64,000 bases of DNA, taken from NCBI RefSeq assembly GCF_002911695.1, contig NZ_PQBS01000034.1:87971-151970 (forward strand), given 5' to 3'. Source of the DNA: Gracilimonas amylolytica. Its GTDB lineage: Bacteria > Bacteroidota > Rhodothermia > Balneolales > Balneolaceae. The position numbers and the translations under genes are program-made. This document shows positions 44,913 to 54,883 of the stretch, piece after piece. Numbering within the stretch: the first letter of the stretch is position 1; every line of letters starts with the position of its first letter. Under the pieces are notes generated by a model. That model was not told the origin of the DNA. It did no database searches and saw only the letters and a list, made by a program, of their open reading frames with translations.

Positions 44913-45614
44913 ATGACAAAAGAAGAACGAGAATTTCAGAATCAACATCAGTCCAAAGGCTTTGACCGTGATATTTGGAGCGTATTCAAGATCATGGGGG
45001 AGTTTGTGGAAGGATATGATAAACTTTTTCAGATCGGGCCGTGTATATCCATTTTCGGTTCAGCGAGAACAACCCCTGAGAACGAGTATTATCAACTGGC
45101 TGTTGAAACTGCCGATAAGATAACCAAGAAAGGATTTGGAGTGATCACAGGTGGGGGGCCGGGTATCATGGAGGCCGCTAATAAAGGGGCTGAGCTCGCG
45201 GACGGTAAATCGGTTGGACTGGGTATCAGTTTGCCATTCGAACAGGGAATAAACCAGCATGTGGACCCTGATTTCATGATCAATTTCAATTATTTCTTTG
45301 TTCGAAAAGTAATGTTCGTGAAGTATGCACAGGGATTTGTGGTATTTCCAGGTGGTTTCGGTACCCTTGATGAACTTTTTGAAAGTTTGACGCTCATTCA
45401 AACAAGAAAGATCGACCAAATTCCGATCATACTGTTTGGAAGTTCATATTGGGAAGGATTGGTCGGATGGATGGAAAAAACGATGAAAGAGTGGGGGACC
45501 ATTTCTGATAAGGATACGGATCTGTTCCATGTAACCGATTCAACCGATGAAGTCGTCGATATCATCTGTGACTTCTACAGTAAGAAGGAACCAATGCCAA
45601 ACTTTTATTTTTAA
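44913..45614 (+). CDS. LOG family nucleotide phosphoribohydrolase
   Basis: A 233-residue protein of the LOG/YgdH group (often misnamed lysine decarboxylase), which hydrolyses nucleoside 5'-monophosphates to base and ribose-5-phosphate. The signature GGGPGIMEAANKGA and PGGFGTLDELFE are intact. It begins 7 bp after the DUF5683 gene and probably shares its transcript. Confidence 0.9.
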   Translation: MTKEEREFQNQHQSKGFDRDIWSVFKIMGEFVEGYDKLFQIGPCISIFGSARTTPENEYYQLAVETADKITKKGFGVITGGGPGIMEAANKGAELADGKSVGLGISLPFEQGINQHVDPDFMINFNYFFVRKVMFVKYAQGFVVFPGGFGTLDELFESLTLIQTRKIDQIPIILFGSSYWEGLVGWMEKTMKEWGTISDKDTDLFHVTDSTDEVVDIICDFYSKKEPMPNFYF

Positions 45615-45743
45615 TAATGGAACAAATGGTTCTCATTTTTGATAAAAAATACTAAAACGTAAAAAAAGCAGTTATTAATTTAACATCAGTGTCATTTTTT
45701 ATTAAATTCGGCGCTGCAACTAACGATAAAACTCAATATAGAT

Positions 45744-46778
45744 ATGAAGGTTTTTAAAATAAGTTTACTTGCTTTGGTCTTAGGGCTAACAGCAACCTCT
45801 ATTCAAGCTCAAGACAGGACGCAGGCAGTTCAGCTTTACAATGCAGGACTTGAAGAAGCGCAATCCAATAATTACGATGCTGCTATCTCTTCTTTTGAAC
45901 AGGTTATAACTATGGCTAATCAGTTAGGCCCTGAAGGTGAAGACCTCAAGCAGAATGCTGAAGGTCAGATCCCAAAAATGTATTTTGCAAAAGCCCGTGG
46001 TTCATATCAGGCCTTTCAGCAAAGCAAGGATCTTGCAGACCTGGAGACGGCAATTAATGATTTCAGGGAAGTGATCGCTGTTAGTGAAGAATATGGTGAT
46101 ACCCGATATGCGCCAAGTGCAAAGGGAGCGATTCCCCAGTTATACTACAGTAAATCTGTATTACTTTACAGTCAGGACGACGTAGCCGGATCTGAGGAAG
46201 CGGTTGATCAAGCATTGAATCTGAATTCAAATTATGCAGCTGCTTACTATCAAAAAGCCAAGATCTTTAAGAAATTAAATGACACCAATGGTGACGGAAT
46301 TATTGATCAGGGAATTGATGATATGTTAGAATGGTATGACAGAGCCATTCAGGTTGGTGATGCAACAGATAAAATGAACATCTCTAATAGAGCCAGAGAA
46401 GCTGCTCATGATGAGTTATTAGCTGTTGGTTCAAGAGCTATTACAAATGGTGAAATAAGTACTGCAATTGAGACCTTGACCAAAGCTCTGGATTATGACA
46501 ACAGCTCTGCTGATGTGCACTACCGTTTAGCTGAAGCAAACAATAAAAACAGTAATGCCCAACAAGCGATCGAACATGCCAATCAGGCTCTTGAGCTTGA
46601 GAATGGTGGTAGAACTGACAAAGCCAAGATCTACTTTGAGTTAGGATTTGCTTATCAGACACTTGGAAACAAAGCCAATGCCTGTGATGCATTTTCAAAT
46701 GCCCTTTATGGTTCTTTCAGAGCTCCTGCCGAGCATAAAATGGAATTTGAGCTGAAGTGTGATTCAACAGCTAAGTAA
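45744..46778 (+). CDS. Exported tetratricopeptide-repeat protein
   Basis: A 344-residue protein with a signal peptide (ending SIQAQ, about residue 23) and TPR-like helix pairs throughout, for example QAVQLYNAGLEEAQSNNYDAA near the N-terminus and SADVHYRLAEANNKNSNAQ later. It is likely a periplasmic scaffold. No partner is adjacent and the function is unknown. It ends in front of a strong terminator. Confidence 0.82.
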   Translation: MKVFKISLLALVLGLTATSIQAQDRTQAVQLYNAGLEEAQSNNYDAAISSFEQVITMANQLGPEGEDLKQNAEGQIPKMYFAKARGSYQAFQQSKDLADLETAINDFREVIAVSEEYGDTRYAPSAKGAIPQLYYSKSVLLYSQDDVAGSEEAVDQALNLNSNYAAAYYQKAKIFKKLNDTNGDGIIDQGIDDMLEWYDRAIQVGDATDKMNISNRAREAAHDELLAVGSRAITNGEISTAIETLTKALDYDNSSADVHYRLAEANNKNSNAQQAIEHANQALELENGGRTDKAKIYFELGFAYQTLGNKANACDAFSNALYGSFRAPAEHKMEFELKCDSTAK

Positions 46779-46800
46779 ATTAGCAGAATGAATTATTTTA

Positions 46801-46833
46801 AAAGCCGCGTTTTATTAAACGCGGCTTTTTTTA
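46801..46833 (+). terminator. Intrinsic terminator after the TPR gene
   Basis: AAAGCCGCGTTT (46801-46812) pairs perfectly with AAACGCGGCTTT (46817-46828) around a TATT loop, followed by a T-rich tail. Confidence 0.92.
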
Positions 46834-46928
46834 TGCAATAAATTTATAAATCCTTTTCTTCCAAAACCCTTAATTGGTATCTTGGATGCCATTCTAAATC
46901 GAACTCCTAAAAATAACTACAGCTGTTT

Positions 46929-48935
46929 ATGCCCGCTTCAAAACTTGATCAACTTTGTGTTAATACAATCCGAACTCTGTCTATAGACGGAGTGGAAAAA
47001 GCCAATTCAGGACATCCGGGCATGCCAATGGGTATGGCAGATGTAGCGTATGTTTTGTGGACCAAATTTCTGAAGCATAATCCCAAAAATCCTGACTGGT
47101 ACGACAGAGACCGTTTTATTTTGTCAGCGGGTCACGGTTCTATGCTCATTTACAGTTTACTGCATTTAACAGGGTATGATCTCAGTCTTGAGGAGATCAA
47201 AAATTTCAGGCAAATGGGAAGTAAAACTCCGGGGCACCCTGAATATGGCATGACACCGGGAGTTGAGACCACCACAGGTCCGCTGGGTCAAGGTTTTGGA
47301 ACCGGTGTAGGAATGGCTATAGCGGAACATTTTCTGGGAGCTAAATTCAATAAAGAGGACCACAAGATCGTGGACCACTATACCTATGCAATTGTCAGTG
47401 ATGGGGACCTGATGGAGGGGATATCACACGAGTCGGCTTCCATGGCGGGGCATATGGGGTTAGGTAAACTTATTTATCTGTATGATTCAAACAGGATATC
47501 TATTGAAGGCTCCACTGATATCACTTTTACTGAAGATGTGACTAAGCGATTTGAAGCTTATAACTGGCATGTGATCGAAATTGACGGTCATGATCATGAT
47601 CAGATCACTTCAGCTATTGAAGAGGCTCGGTCCGTTCAAGATAAACCCTCACTGGTTGTATGCAAAACCCACATTGGTTTTGGCAGCCCAAACAAACAGG
47701 ACAAAGCATCTTCTCACGGTTCACCCTTGGGAGAGGAAGAAATTAAATTAACCAAGGAAGCTTACGGATGGGAAAATGAGGAAGCTTTTCATATTCCGAC
47801 TGAAGCCTTAACCAAATTTCGGGAGGCTGTAGAAAAAGGAAAAGAGGCTGAAGAACGGTGGAATTCAGCTATGAAAGTTTATGAGGGTTCTTTTGCAAAA
47901 GAAGCCGGACAATTCAAGAAATGGATGAGCCGAAAGCTCTCCGATGAGCTTAAGAATAAACTTCCGGTATTTGAGGAAGATGAAAAAGGCATGGCGAGTC
48001 GCGCTGCGTCAGGAAAGGTGATCAATGCAATCAAGGATGTGGTTCCGAATCTGTTTGGCGGTTCTGCAGATCTTGGGGGTAGTACCAAAACCGATATAGA
48101 GGGTTATGGCTCTTACATAGAGGACTCTCCAACAGGTCGAACGGTACATTTTGGCGTGAGAGAACACGGTATGGGGGCGGCTGTTAACGGCATGGCTCTG
48201 CATGGAGGAATGGTCCCTTACGGTGCCACTTTCTTCGTATTTACCGATTATATGAGGCCGGCTATCAGGTTGGCGGCATTAATGAAAGTACCCTCAATCT
48301 TTGTCTTGACGCATGATAGCATCGGGTTAGGGGAAGATGGTCCAACTCACCAACCGGTTGAGCATTTAGCAAGTTTGAGAGCTATGCCAAATGTTACCAT
48401 ACTCAGGCCTGCAGATGCCAATGAAACGTCCCATGCATGGAAGGCTGCACTTGAAAACCAAACCGGACCAACCTTGTTGGTATTAACGCGTCAAAACCTT
48501 CCAACCTTGTCTCGTAACGAATCTAATAAGGCAGAATTGGTACAAAAAGGCGCTTACATCTATTCAGAATCGGAAGGGGATACTCCGGATACTATTTTGA
48601 TCGGAACCGGTTCTGAGCTTCAGTATGCTATTGAAGCAAAAAGTTTACTGAAGGAAGAGGGAGTAGATGCCCGTGTAGTAAGTATGCCAAGCTGGGAGTT
48701 ATTTGAAAAACAAGATGCCACCTACAAAGAGAAGGTACTTCCTGCAATGGTAATCAACAGGGTGTCTATAGAAGCCGGTTCCACCTTTGGATGGCAGCGT
48801 TATGTTGGTGAAAAAGGTACATCCGTGGGGATTAATTCGTTCGGAGAATCTGCCCCTTATGAAGAACTATACAAGCATTTTGGAATCACAACGGATGCTG
48901 TTGTAGAAGCAGTGTTGGCTAACAACCGAAGATGA
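46929..48935 (+). CDS. tkt: Transketolase
   Basis: Thiamine-diphosphate enzyme of the pentose phosphate pathway, 668 residues. The N-terminal [17 protein letters not shown], the TPP-binding [12 protein letters not shown] near residue 158, and the pyrimidine-domain [19 protein letters not shown] with [14 protein letters not shown] are all typical. It is convergent with the SpoIIE-type gene, with only 7 bp between stops. Confidence 0.97.
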   Translation: MPASKLDQLCVNTIRTLSIDGVEKANSGHPGMPMGMADVAYVLWTKFLKHNPKNPDWYDRDRFILSAGHGSMLIYSLLHLTGYDLSLEEIKNFRQMGSKTPGHPEYGMTPGVETTTGPLGQGFGTGVGMAIAEHFLGAKFNKEDHKIVDHYTYAIVSDGDLMEGISHESASMAGHMGLGKLIYLYDSNRISIEGSTDITFTEDVTKRFEAYNWHVIEIDGHDHDQITSAIEEARSVQDKPSLVVCKTHIGFGSPNKQDKASSHGSPLGEEEIKLTKEAYGWENEEAFHIPTEALTKFREAVEKGKEAEERWNSAMKVYEGSFAKEAGQFKKWMSRKLSDELKNKLPVFEEDEKGMASRAASGKVINAIKDVVPNLFGGSADLGGSTKTDIEGYGSYIEDSPTGRTVHFGVREHGMGAAVNGMALHGGMVPYGATFFVFTDYMRPAIRLAALMKVPSIFVLTHDSIGLGEDGPTHQPVEHLASLRAMPNVTILRPADANETSHAWKAALENQTGPTLLVLTRQNLPTLSRNESNKAELVQKGAYIYSESEGDTPDTILIGTGSELQYAIEAKSLLKEEGVDARVVSMPSWELFEKQDATYKEKVLPAMVINRVSIEAGSTFGWQRYVGEKGTSVGINSFGESAPYEELYKHFGITTDAVVEAVLANNRR

Positions 48936-48942
48936 TCTGAAT

Positions 48943-50142
48943 TCAGGAAGATCTCATTGGGCGATGTACACAGGTAAATGTGATATCGTCCAATGGATTT
49001 TCGTTTCCTATAAAGGCTTCCAAAGAGGACTGAACCTTACCTATGATCGTTTTTGCATGGAGTGAACCATAGATCTCGAGAAGAGATTCAATTCTTTCCT
49101 CCCCGTATTCCTCACCATGATTATTTCTCGCTTCGTTCAGGCCATCTGTGTAAAAGAAAACGGAGTCTCCGGGTTTAAAGTGAAACTTCTTGACCTCCAT
49201 ATTCTGATCCAGAAGTTTGGTGGAAGTCATACCAAGTGCGAAGCCGTTTGATTTGAGCTTATAAGTGACATCTCGCTCTTTGTTATAATACACCGGTATG
49301 TTATGCCCGGCACGGACGTATTCAAAATATTCCTCATCATTAGGGAAGTAGGCCACACACCCGGTCACGAAAGTTTTATCCCGGCTATTACTTTTTATGT
49401 AGTTATTTAACTGAAGAAATAATTCTTTTGGTGACGGTTTTTCTTTTTCAATGATCATACTCACCAATGCCTGAAGCCGGACCATGTATAGAGCGGCACT
49501 CAATCCCTTACCTGAAACATCTGCAATAACAACATAGGTGCCACCTTCTGTTTCTATGACATCAAGGTAATCTCCACCCACTTCCTGAGCGGTATGTGCA
49601 AAGGAATAGACTTCTAAGTTTTTCTTATTTAAGGATGTTCCCGGAAGCAGGCTTAGCTGGATCTCACGGGCAAGATCGATCTCTTTTTGGACATCAGATT
49701 TTTCCAGCAGTTCGATCAGTAGCAGCATAAACATAGAAAGAAACCCAAAGGGAAGAAGCAGATCTCCAATAAAGAAATAAGGCAGTAAACCAAAGAAACT
49801 CAAAAGGTAATGAGCGACAAAGCTGACAGATCCCAATCCAAAGATCAGTCGCCTTGTTGGGTTGAGGCGCTGGGTTAGATCTGAGAACAGGCGAAGGAAC
49901 TTGACATGCCCGGGTAGCTGCTGCCCCTGTTGTCGTTCTATATCTTCAACGGCTTCTTTATAGACCAGCTTGAGGCGCTCGGTGTCTGCCGTTAACTCTT
50001 TTGAGAACCTTTCCCGGCTCATACCGGATACATATTCCTTGTAGAATTTTCTGGTTCCGTAACCGGACTGTGCTTCGTTCTTTAAACCCAATGGTACCTG
50101 ATGTTTACTTAATTTTGTTTTCTTCTTCGTAATAATACACAA
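48943..50142 (-). CDS. Membrane-bound PP2C-type (SpoIIE/RsbU) phosphatase
   Basis: A serine phosphatase of the SpoIIE/RsbU group that usually acts in partner-switching stress signalling. A cytoplasmic N-terminus (about 1-95), two or more membrane helices (about 100-142) and a PP2C domain (about 165-390) with GGDYLDVIE, VIADVSGKGLSAALYM, CVAYFPNDEEYFEYVRAGHN and SVFFYTDGLNEARN are seen. The metal-binding aspartates are present. The frame begins with TTG at 50142, and no ATG with a good ribosome-binding site is seen before Met40, so the start is uncertain. No anti-sigma or antagonist gene is nearby. Confidence 0.85.
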   Translation of the reverse strand: MCIITKKKTKLSKHQVPLGLKNEAQSGYGTRKFYKEYVSGMSRERFSKELTADTERLKLVYKEAVEDIERQQGQQLPGHVKFLRLFSDLTQRLNPTRRLIFGLGSVSFVAHYLLSFFGLLPYFFIGDLLLPFGFLSMFMLLLIELLEKSDVQKEIDLAREIQLSLLPGTSLNKKNLEVYSFAHTAQEVGGDYLDVIETEGGTYVVIADVSGKGLSAALYMVRLQALVSMIIEKEKPSPKELFLQLNNYIKSNSRDKTFVTGCVAYFPNDEEYFEYVRAGHNIPVYYNKERDVTYKLKSNGFALGMTSTKLLDQNMEVKKFHFKPGDSVFFYTDGLNEARNNHGEEYGEERIESLLEIYGSLHAKTIIGKVQSSLEAFIGNENPLDDITFTCVHRPMRSS

Positions 50143-50211
50143 AAAGTTGAGTATTAATCACAAGGATTTAACAGGCAGAGTTCAGGGCTGATTTTTTGGG
50201 AGTAGTCTGAA

Positions 50212-50766
50212 TTACTGATCTTCCTTTCTGATCAGTTCGATGGTAGTGGTATCGGCAGGGACTTTTTCGGGATTCACATTATCATAAACCACCCAGGCAT
50301 CCTTGAAATATCGCTTCACGAGGTTAGAAACCTGAATAGCTTTGTCTCGGTTATGAAAATCACCAACATGCACCCTGAAATAAGGAGTTTTGAAAAACAC
50401 ATAGGTATCGGGTTGGTAACCGGAAAGGGTGGTATCTGCCCAGGCTCTGAAGTTACCGGCTGTAGTATCGGCACCTGTGACGTCTTCGCCTGAAAAGATC
50501 TGTATCCGATATCCTTCGTAGATATTTTTTTGAACTTCCTGCTTAACCTTAATGCGGTTAAAACCCTCAGGTATCTTATTCTGTTTGTTGGCATAAGCAT
50601 CAGCTAAGGTAGTCCGCAAAGAAGCGAGCATCTCATCATTTGATGAATCTTCATCAGTGAACCGGGTTTCTTTCCCATCAGTATCATCAGATAGGCTTTG
50701 CTCGGTAGTTGAACAGCCATAAGTGATCAAAAGAAGAACAGGGAATATTAACAGAAGTTTTTTCAT
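50212..50766 (-). CDS. SPOR-domain lipoprotein
   Basis: A 184-residue lipoprotein with lipobox LITYGC (Cys18) and a C-terminal SPOR domain (about 85-160, IQIFSGEDVTG, FRVHVGDFHNRDKAIQV) that in the family binds denuded peptidoglycan at the division site. The middle is low complexity. It sits 6 bp after the ALDH-like gene on the same strand, so it may share its transcript, though no functional link is evident. Confidence 0.85.
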   Translation of the reverse strand: MKKLLLIFPVLLLITYGCSTTEQSLSDDTDGKETRFTDEDSSNDEMLASLRTTLADAYANKQNKIPEGFNRIKVKQEVQKNIYEGYRIQIFSGEDVTGADTTAGNFRAWADTTLSGYQPDTYVFFKTPYFRVHVGDFHNRDKAIQVSNLVKRYFKDAWVVYDNVNPEKVPADTTTIELIRKEDQ

Positions 50767-50772
50767 AGTTAT

Positions 50773-51642
50773 TTAAAATCCTACAGGGTGCCAGGTCGTT
50801 TTAACTTCCTGAAAATCAGTTACGAAATATGGGGATTGTGAATCCTCGTGATACCAATCTTTTATCATTCGTTTGACGACTCTCTTAACGTTCAAAGAGG
50901 CGTTTTCATCTATTAGTTTTTTCATGTCGGATGGTAATTCATCCGTGTAACACATGGCATTTACATCCATATGAGAGCTAAAATGTTCCGATAATTCTTC
51001 ACGAGAACCTGTGAGGATATTTACAACACCACCAGGTACGTCTGATGCATTCAAAACTTCAGCAAAGCTAATAGCCGGTAACGGGAATTCCTCCGAAGCC
51101 AGCACCACGCATGTATTACCCCCGGCAATAATAGGAGAAATAATTGAGACAAGGCCCAAAAGCGGACTTTTTTCCGGTGCGAAGGCAGCAACCACGCCTG
51201 TCGGTTCAAGCATACTGAAGTTAAAATGTGAACTGGCTACCGGGTTGACCGATCCAAAAACCTGTTGGTATTTATCAGTCCAGCCGGCGTAATAAATAAG
51301 ACGGTCGATGGAGGCATTGATATCGGCTTCAGCTTCAGCCGTTTTAAAACCAATAGGACCTAATTCCCGCATAAATTGATCACGTCTGTCTTCCAGCATT
51401 TCGGCAATACGGTACAGAATTTGCCCTCGGTTGTACGCACTACGGCTGCTCCACCCATTAAAAGCACCACGGGCGATCTTAACTGCATCCCGAAAATCCT
51501 TACGGGAACCCTGACAGGCATTTGCCAACAAATTTCCATCTGAGTCAAGGGCTTTGTAGGTTCTGCCCGATTCACTGCGGGGAAAATTCCCGCCTATGTA
51601 CATTTTGTAGGTTTTCTTTACATCTATTCTTTCTTCAGCCAT
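50773..51642 (-). CDS. Half-length ALDH-like protein, no catalytic residues
   Basis: A 289-residue protein (ATG at 51642) that aligns with the N-terminal, NAD-binding half of aldehyde dehydrogenases (MYIGGNFPRSESGRTYKALD, PLLGLVSIISPIIAGGNTCVV) but lacks the domain with the catalytic cysteine and the ELGGK glutamate. The remaining tail (KRMIKDWYHEDSQS...VKTTWHPVGF) is not ALDH-like in its motifs. It follows the full ALDH gene by 99 bp. Together the two have the size and order of one ALDH16 chain (an active ALDH plus a degenerate second ALDH-like domain), so I read this as the separate second half, probably structural or oligomerising. Confidence 0.72.
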   Translation of the reverse strand: MAEERIDVKKTYKMYIGGNFPRSESGRTYKALDSDGNLLANACQGSRKDFRDAVKIARGAFNGWSSRSAYNRGQILYRIAEMLEDRRDQFMRELGPIGFKTAEAEADINASIDRLIYYAGWTDKYQQVFGSVNPVASSHFNFSMLEPTGVVAAFAPEKSPLLGLVSIISPIIAGGNTCVVLASEEFPLPAISFAEVLNASDVPGGVVNILTGSREELSEHFSSHMDVNAMCYTDELPSDMKKLIDENASLNVKRVVKRMIKDWYHEDSQSPYFVTDFQEVKTTWHPVGF

Positions 51643-51741
51643 GATCAATATTTGTTAATAGTGTAATGGTAAATCGGTTATTGGTAATATCTAATAAGGG
51701 AACGTCACCAATAACTTTGAACCTTTAACTAGTCTGTTAGT

Positions 51742-53244
51742 TTAATTTTTGATGTATGCTGCAAGTCCGTGCATTCCACCCTCACGACCAACACCACTTT
51801 CCTTGTAACCTCCGAACGGTGAGGTTGGATCGAACTTGTTGTAGGTATTCGCCCAGATCACACCTGAACGCATCTTGCTTCCTACTTTGAATATCTTGGA
51901 GCCCTTATCTGTCCAGACGCCGTTAGCGAGGCCATAAGGGGTGTTATTTGTCTTTTCAATGCCTTCTTCCGCTGTTCTAAAGGTTTGAACCGTTAGAACC
52001 GGGCCAAAGATCTCTTCCTGAACGATTCGATTGGATTGGGAAACGTTGGTAAAAAGAGTAGGGCGAATGAAGTATCCATTATCAGGAACCTTGCAATCAC
52101 ATTGATAGATGTCGGCGCCCTCCTCAACACCCAGTTCCAGATACTTGTTTACTGTTTCAAATTGTTCCTTAGAGTTGATCGCTCCGACATCCGTATTTTT
52201 ATCCAAAGGATCACCAACAATAAGGGTTGCCAGTCGGTCCTTAAGTTTTTGAATTACCTTATCAGCGATACCTTCCTGAACCAACAGGCGAGAACCGGCA
52301 CAGCAAACGTGTCCCTGATTGAAATAAATAGCATTGATGATGCCTTCCACTGCCTGATCGATCGGGGCATCTTCAAAGATCAGCATAGCGCCTTTACCGC
52401 CTAATTCCAGGGTGTATTTTTTATCAGTACCGGCCAGCGAACTTTGAATGAGTTTACCCACTTTGGTTGAACCGGTAAAGGCGATCTTATCAACATCCTT
52501 GTGATTAACGATCTCGGCTCCGGTTTGTCCGGCTCCTGTAACAATATTCACCACGCCATCGGGCAACCCACAATCTTTCACTAACTCGGCAAATTTAAGC
52601 GCGGTGAGTGAGGTGGTTTCAGCAGGTTTCAGAACCACGGTGTTACCTGTGGCAAGGGCAGGAGCGATCTTCCAGGCAAGCATCAGCAAAGGGAAATTCC
52701 ACGGAATGATCTGCCCGCATACACCAAGAGGTTCAGGTTGTTTACCGGGAAAGGCATATTCCAGTTTGTCTGCCCATCCGGCATAGTAGAAGAAATAGGC
52801 CGCAACCAAAGGAATATCCACATCGCGGGATTCACGGATCGGCTTGCCGCCGTCCATACTTTCAAGAATTGCAAATTCCCGGGCTCTTTCCTGGATCATA
52901 CGTGCGATCCGATAGATGTATTTTCCACGTTCTTTGGCAGAAATACGAGACCATTCACCCTCAAACGCTTTTCTGGCCGCCTTAACCGCTTTATCCACAT
53001 CTTTTTGAGTGGCTTCAGCAAACTCAGTGATAACCTCTTCATTGGCAGGATTGGTACTTTTAAAATATCGCCCCTTAGAAGGTTTCACGAATTTTCCATC
53101 AATGAATAGGTCATACTTTTCCTTTACCTCAGCAAAATCAGAATCCTGTGGAGCAGGGGCATATTCCCATACAGAGGCAAAATCCAGCTTAGAATTGGGA
53201 GAGGTTGGTTTGTAAGGAACGTCTTTGGTTTCAGTATTGGACAT
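51742..53244 (-). CDS. Aldehyde dehydrogenase
   Basis: A 500-residue NAD(P)-dependent aldehyde dehydrogenase with the full catalytic machinery: FDGKFVKPSKGRYF-like N-terminus, IIPWNFPLLML, GSTKVGKLI, glutamate in ELGGKGAM (near 279) and cysteine in GHVCCAGSR (near 314). The CC pair (second position Cys) and the surroundings resemble the ALDH16/betaine-type group. Together with deoC it would oxidise the acetaldehyde from deoxyribose-5-phosphate cleavage. It lies 35 bp after deoC on the same strand. Confidence 0.92.
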   Translation of the reverse strand: MSNTETKDVPYKPTSPNSKLDFASVWEYAPAPQDSDFAEVKEKYDLFIDGKFVKPSKGRYFKSTNPANEEVITEFAEATQKDVDKAVKAARKAFEGEWSRISAKERGKYIYRIARMIQERAREFAILESMDGGKPIRESRDVDIPLVAAYFFYYAGWADKLEYAFPGKQPEPLGVCGQIIPWNFPLLMLAWKIAPALATGNTVVLKPAETTSLTALKFAELVKDCGLPDGVVNIVTGAGQTGAEIVNHKDVDKIAFTGSTKVGKLIQSSLAGTDKKYTLELGGKGAMLIFEDAPIDQAVEGIINAIYFNQGHVCCAGSRLLVQEGIADKVIQKLKDRLATLIVGDPLDKNTDVGAINSKEQFETVNKYLELGVEEGADIYQCDCKVPDNGYFIRPTLFTNVSQSNRIVQEEIFGPVLTVQTFRTAEEGIEKTNNTPYGLANGVWTDKGSKIFKVGSKMRSGVIWANTYNKFDPTSPFGGYKESGVGREGGMHGLAAYIKN

Positions 53245-53279
53245 GACAGTGGATTCTAAAATTGAAAACGTTGAAAAAT

Positions 53280-54179
53280 TTAATCGTTACTAAAGTAATT
53301 CAGTGATTGGTACTGACCGGTTTCCTGTTTTACGATCTGCATCAGAATATCATTTGTAAGGGAGCTGGCTCCAAATCGGAAATAGTGTTTATTCAGCCAG
53401 GCTGCGCCAAGGGTTTCTTTAACTAATACCAAATATTGTATGGCTTGTTTCGCAGTTCGGATGCCACCGGCAGGTTTCATGCCGATCATCTTATCCGTTT
53501 TATAGTAATAATCCCTTATGGCCTCAAGCATGACCAGAGTAACCGGTTGTGTGGCAGCAGGACTCACTTTTCCGGTTGAAGTTTTAATAAAATCAGCCCC
53601 GGCATGCATAGCGATATCGCTTGCCTTTCGAACATTCTCAAGGGTTTGAAGTTCACCGGTTTCTAATATCACTTTGAGGTGAGCCTCTCCACAGGCTTCT
53701 TTTACAGCGGCGATCTCATCAAAGACCAGGCTGAATTCTCCGTTTAAAAAAGCCCCACGACTGATGACCATATCGATCTCATCGGCTCCTTCTTCCACAG
53801 CAAAGCGTGTATCATCCAACCGATTAGATAGTGGAACCTGTCCGCTTGGAAAAGAGGTGGCCACACTCGCTACATTGATATCGGTTCCTTTCAGTTCTTG
53901 CTTGGCTATTCCAACCAATCGGGGATAAACGCATACAGCTGCAACCGTAGGAAGATCAGGCATGGCAGGGTAGGGCTGTTTAGCTTTTTTGCACAACTGG
54001 CGAACCTTACCCGGAGAATCACTCCCTTCAAGGGTGGTATGGTCGATCATACTCAAGGCAAGTTTAAGAGCCTGAACTTTTGAGCCCTTTTTGATACTAC
54101 GGGAGTTTAGGCGGGCCACCCGCTCGTTTACACCGATCTCGTCAATTGGTATCGTCTGATTGAAATCAGGATATGTCAT
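53280..54179 (-). CDS. deoC: Deoxyribose-phosphate aldolase
   Basis: Splits 2-deoxyribose-5-phosphate to acetaldehyde and glyceraldehyde-3-phosphate in nucleoside catabolism. The Schiff-base lysine is in FIKTSTGK (near 196), with a second lysine in MKPAGGIR (near 234). At 299 residues it is longer than E. coli DeoC by an N-terminal extension of about 45 residues, as in the longer DeoC forms of other phyla. It is the first gene of the deoC-ALDH-ALDH-like-SPOR run. Confidence 0.93.
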   Translation of the reverse strand: MTYPDFNQTIPIDEIGVNERVARLNSRSIKKGSKVQALKLALSMIDHTTLEGSDSPGKVRQLCKKAKQPYPAMPDLPTVAAVCVYPRLVGIAKQELKGTDINVASVATSFPSGQVPLSNRLDDTRFAVEEGADEIDMVISRGAFLNGEFSLVFDEIAAVKEACGEAHLKVILETGELQTLENVRKASDIAMHAGADFIKTSTGKVSPAATQPVTLVMLEAIRDYYYKTDKMIGMKPAGGIRTAKQAIQYLVLVKETLGAAWLNKHYFRFGASSLTNDILMQIVKQETGQYQSLNYFSND

Positions 54180-54382
54180 AGTGAATTCTTGTTTCAGCGT
54201 TAATTCAGCACTAAAGGTAAGAAAATTAAGACAAAAGCAGAGCTATTAACTCTTGTAATTATGTATTTAATAGCAACTATTGTAGGAACCCAAGTTTTTT
54301 TGTTAATTCGTAAAGAGTGGGTGCAAAAACACAGGAAGGGTTGGGCAGCCACTTATTCCACAATAATTAACGGAGGACATAC

Positions 54383-54784
54383 ATGGAAGGTGTAACAATA
54401 AACTGGTTAGCCGTTATAGCGGCTTCTTTGGTTGGATTTGCCATAGGCTTTATTTGGTATGGGCCACTCTTTGGTAAGAAATGGATGGAATCTACCGGTC
54501 TTACAGAAAGTGATCTTAATAATGGCGGTATGGGTAAGGTCTTTGGATTTACCTTTCTTTTTCAATTTGTAATGGCCTACTGCCTCGCCATGTTCTTTGG
54601 TAATGAGGTGGGGTTAGAAGAAGGAGCCTTTTATGGATTTCTGGCAGGATTTGGATGGGTGGCAACAGCCATTGGAGTTAATGCACTTTATGAGAGGAGA
54701 TCCTGGAAATATATTTTTATAAACGGAGGATTCTGGGTGGTCGTCTATACCTTGATGGGATTGATCCTGGGAGCCTGGAAATAA
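54383..54784 (+). CDS. DUF1761 small membrane protein
   Basis: A 133-residue protein with four predicted membrane helices and the DUF1761 opening VGFAIGFIWYGPLFGKKWM. Start supported by GGAGGACAT just before the ATG. Function unknown. Followed by a terminator. Confidence 0.85.
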   Translation: MEGVTINWLAVIAASLVGFAIGFIWYGPLFGKKWMESTGLTESDLNNGGMGKVFGFTFLFQFVMAYCLAMFFGNEVGLEEGAFYGFLAGFGWVATAIGVNALYERRSWKYIFINGGFWVVVYTLMGLILGAWK

Positions 54785-54806
54785 CTTCTTGTGTACCATA
54801 ATTGGT

Positions 54807-54840
54807 AAAGCCCGTACTATTTGTTGTTAGTACGGGCTTT
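54807..54840 (+). terminator. Terminator after the DUF1761 gene
   Basis: A perfect 13-bp stem (54807-54819 with 54828-54840) with an 8-nt loop (TTTGTTGT), followed by an AT-rich stretch rather than a clean T-run; probably functional. Confidence 0.75.
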
Positions 54841-54883
54841 TATATTTTATTTCTTTATATCTCAATAATATTAAAGCCATTGA

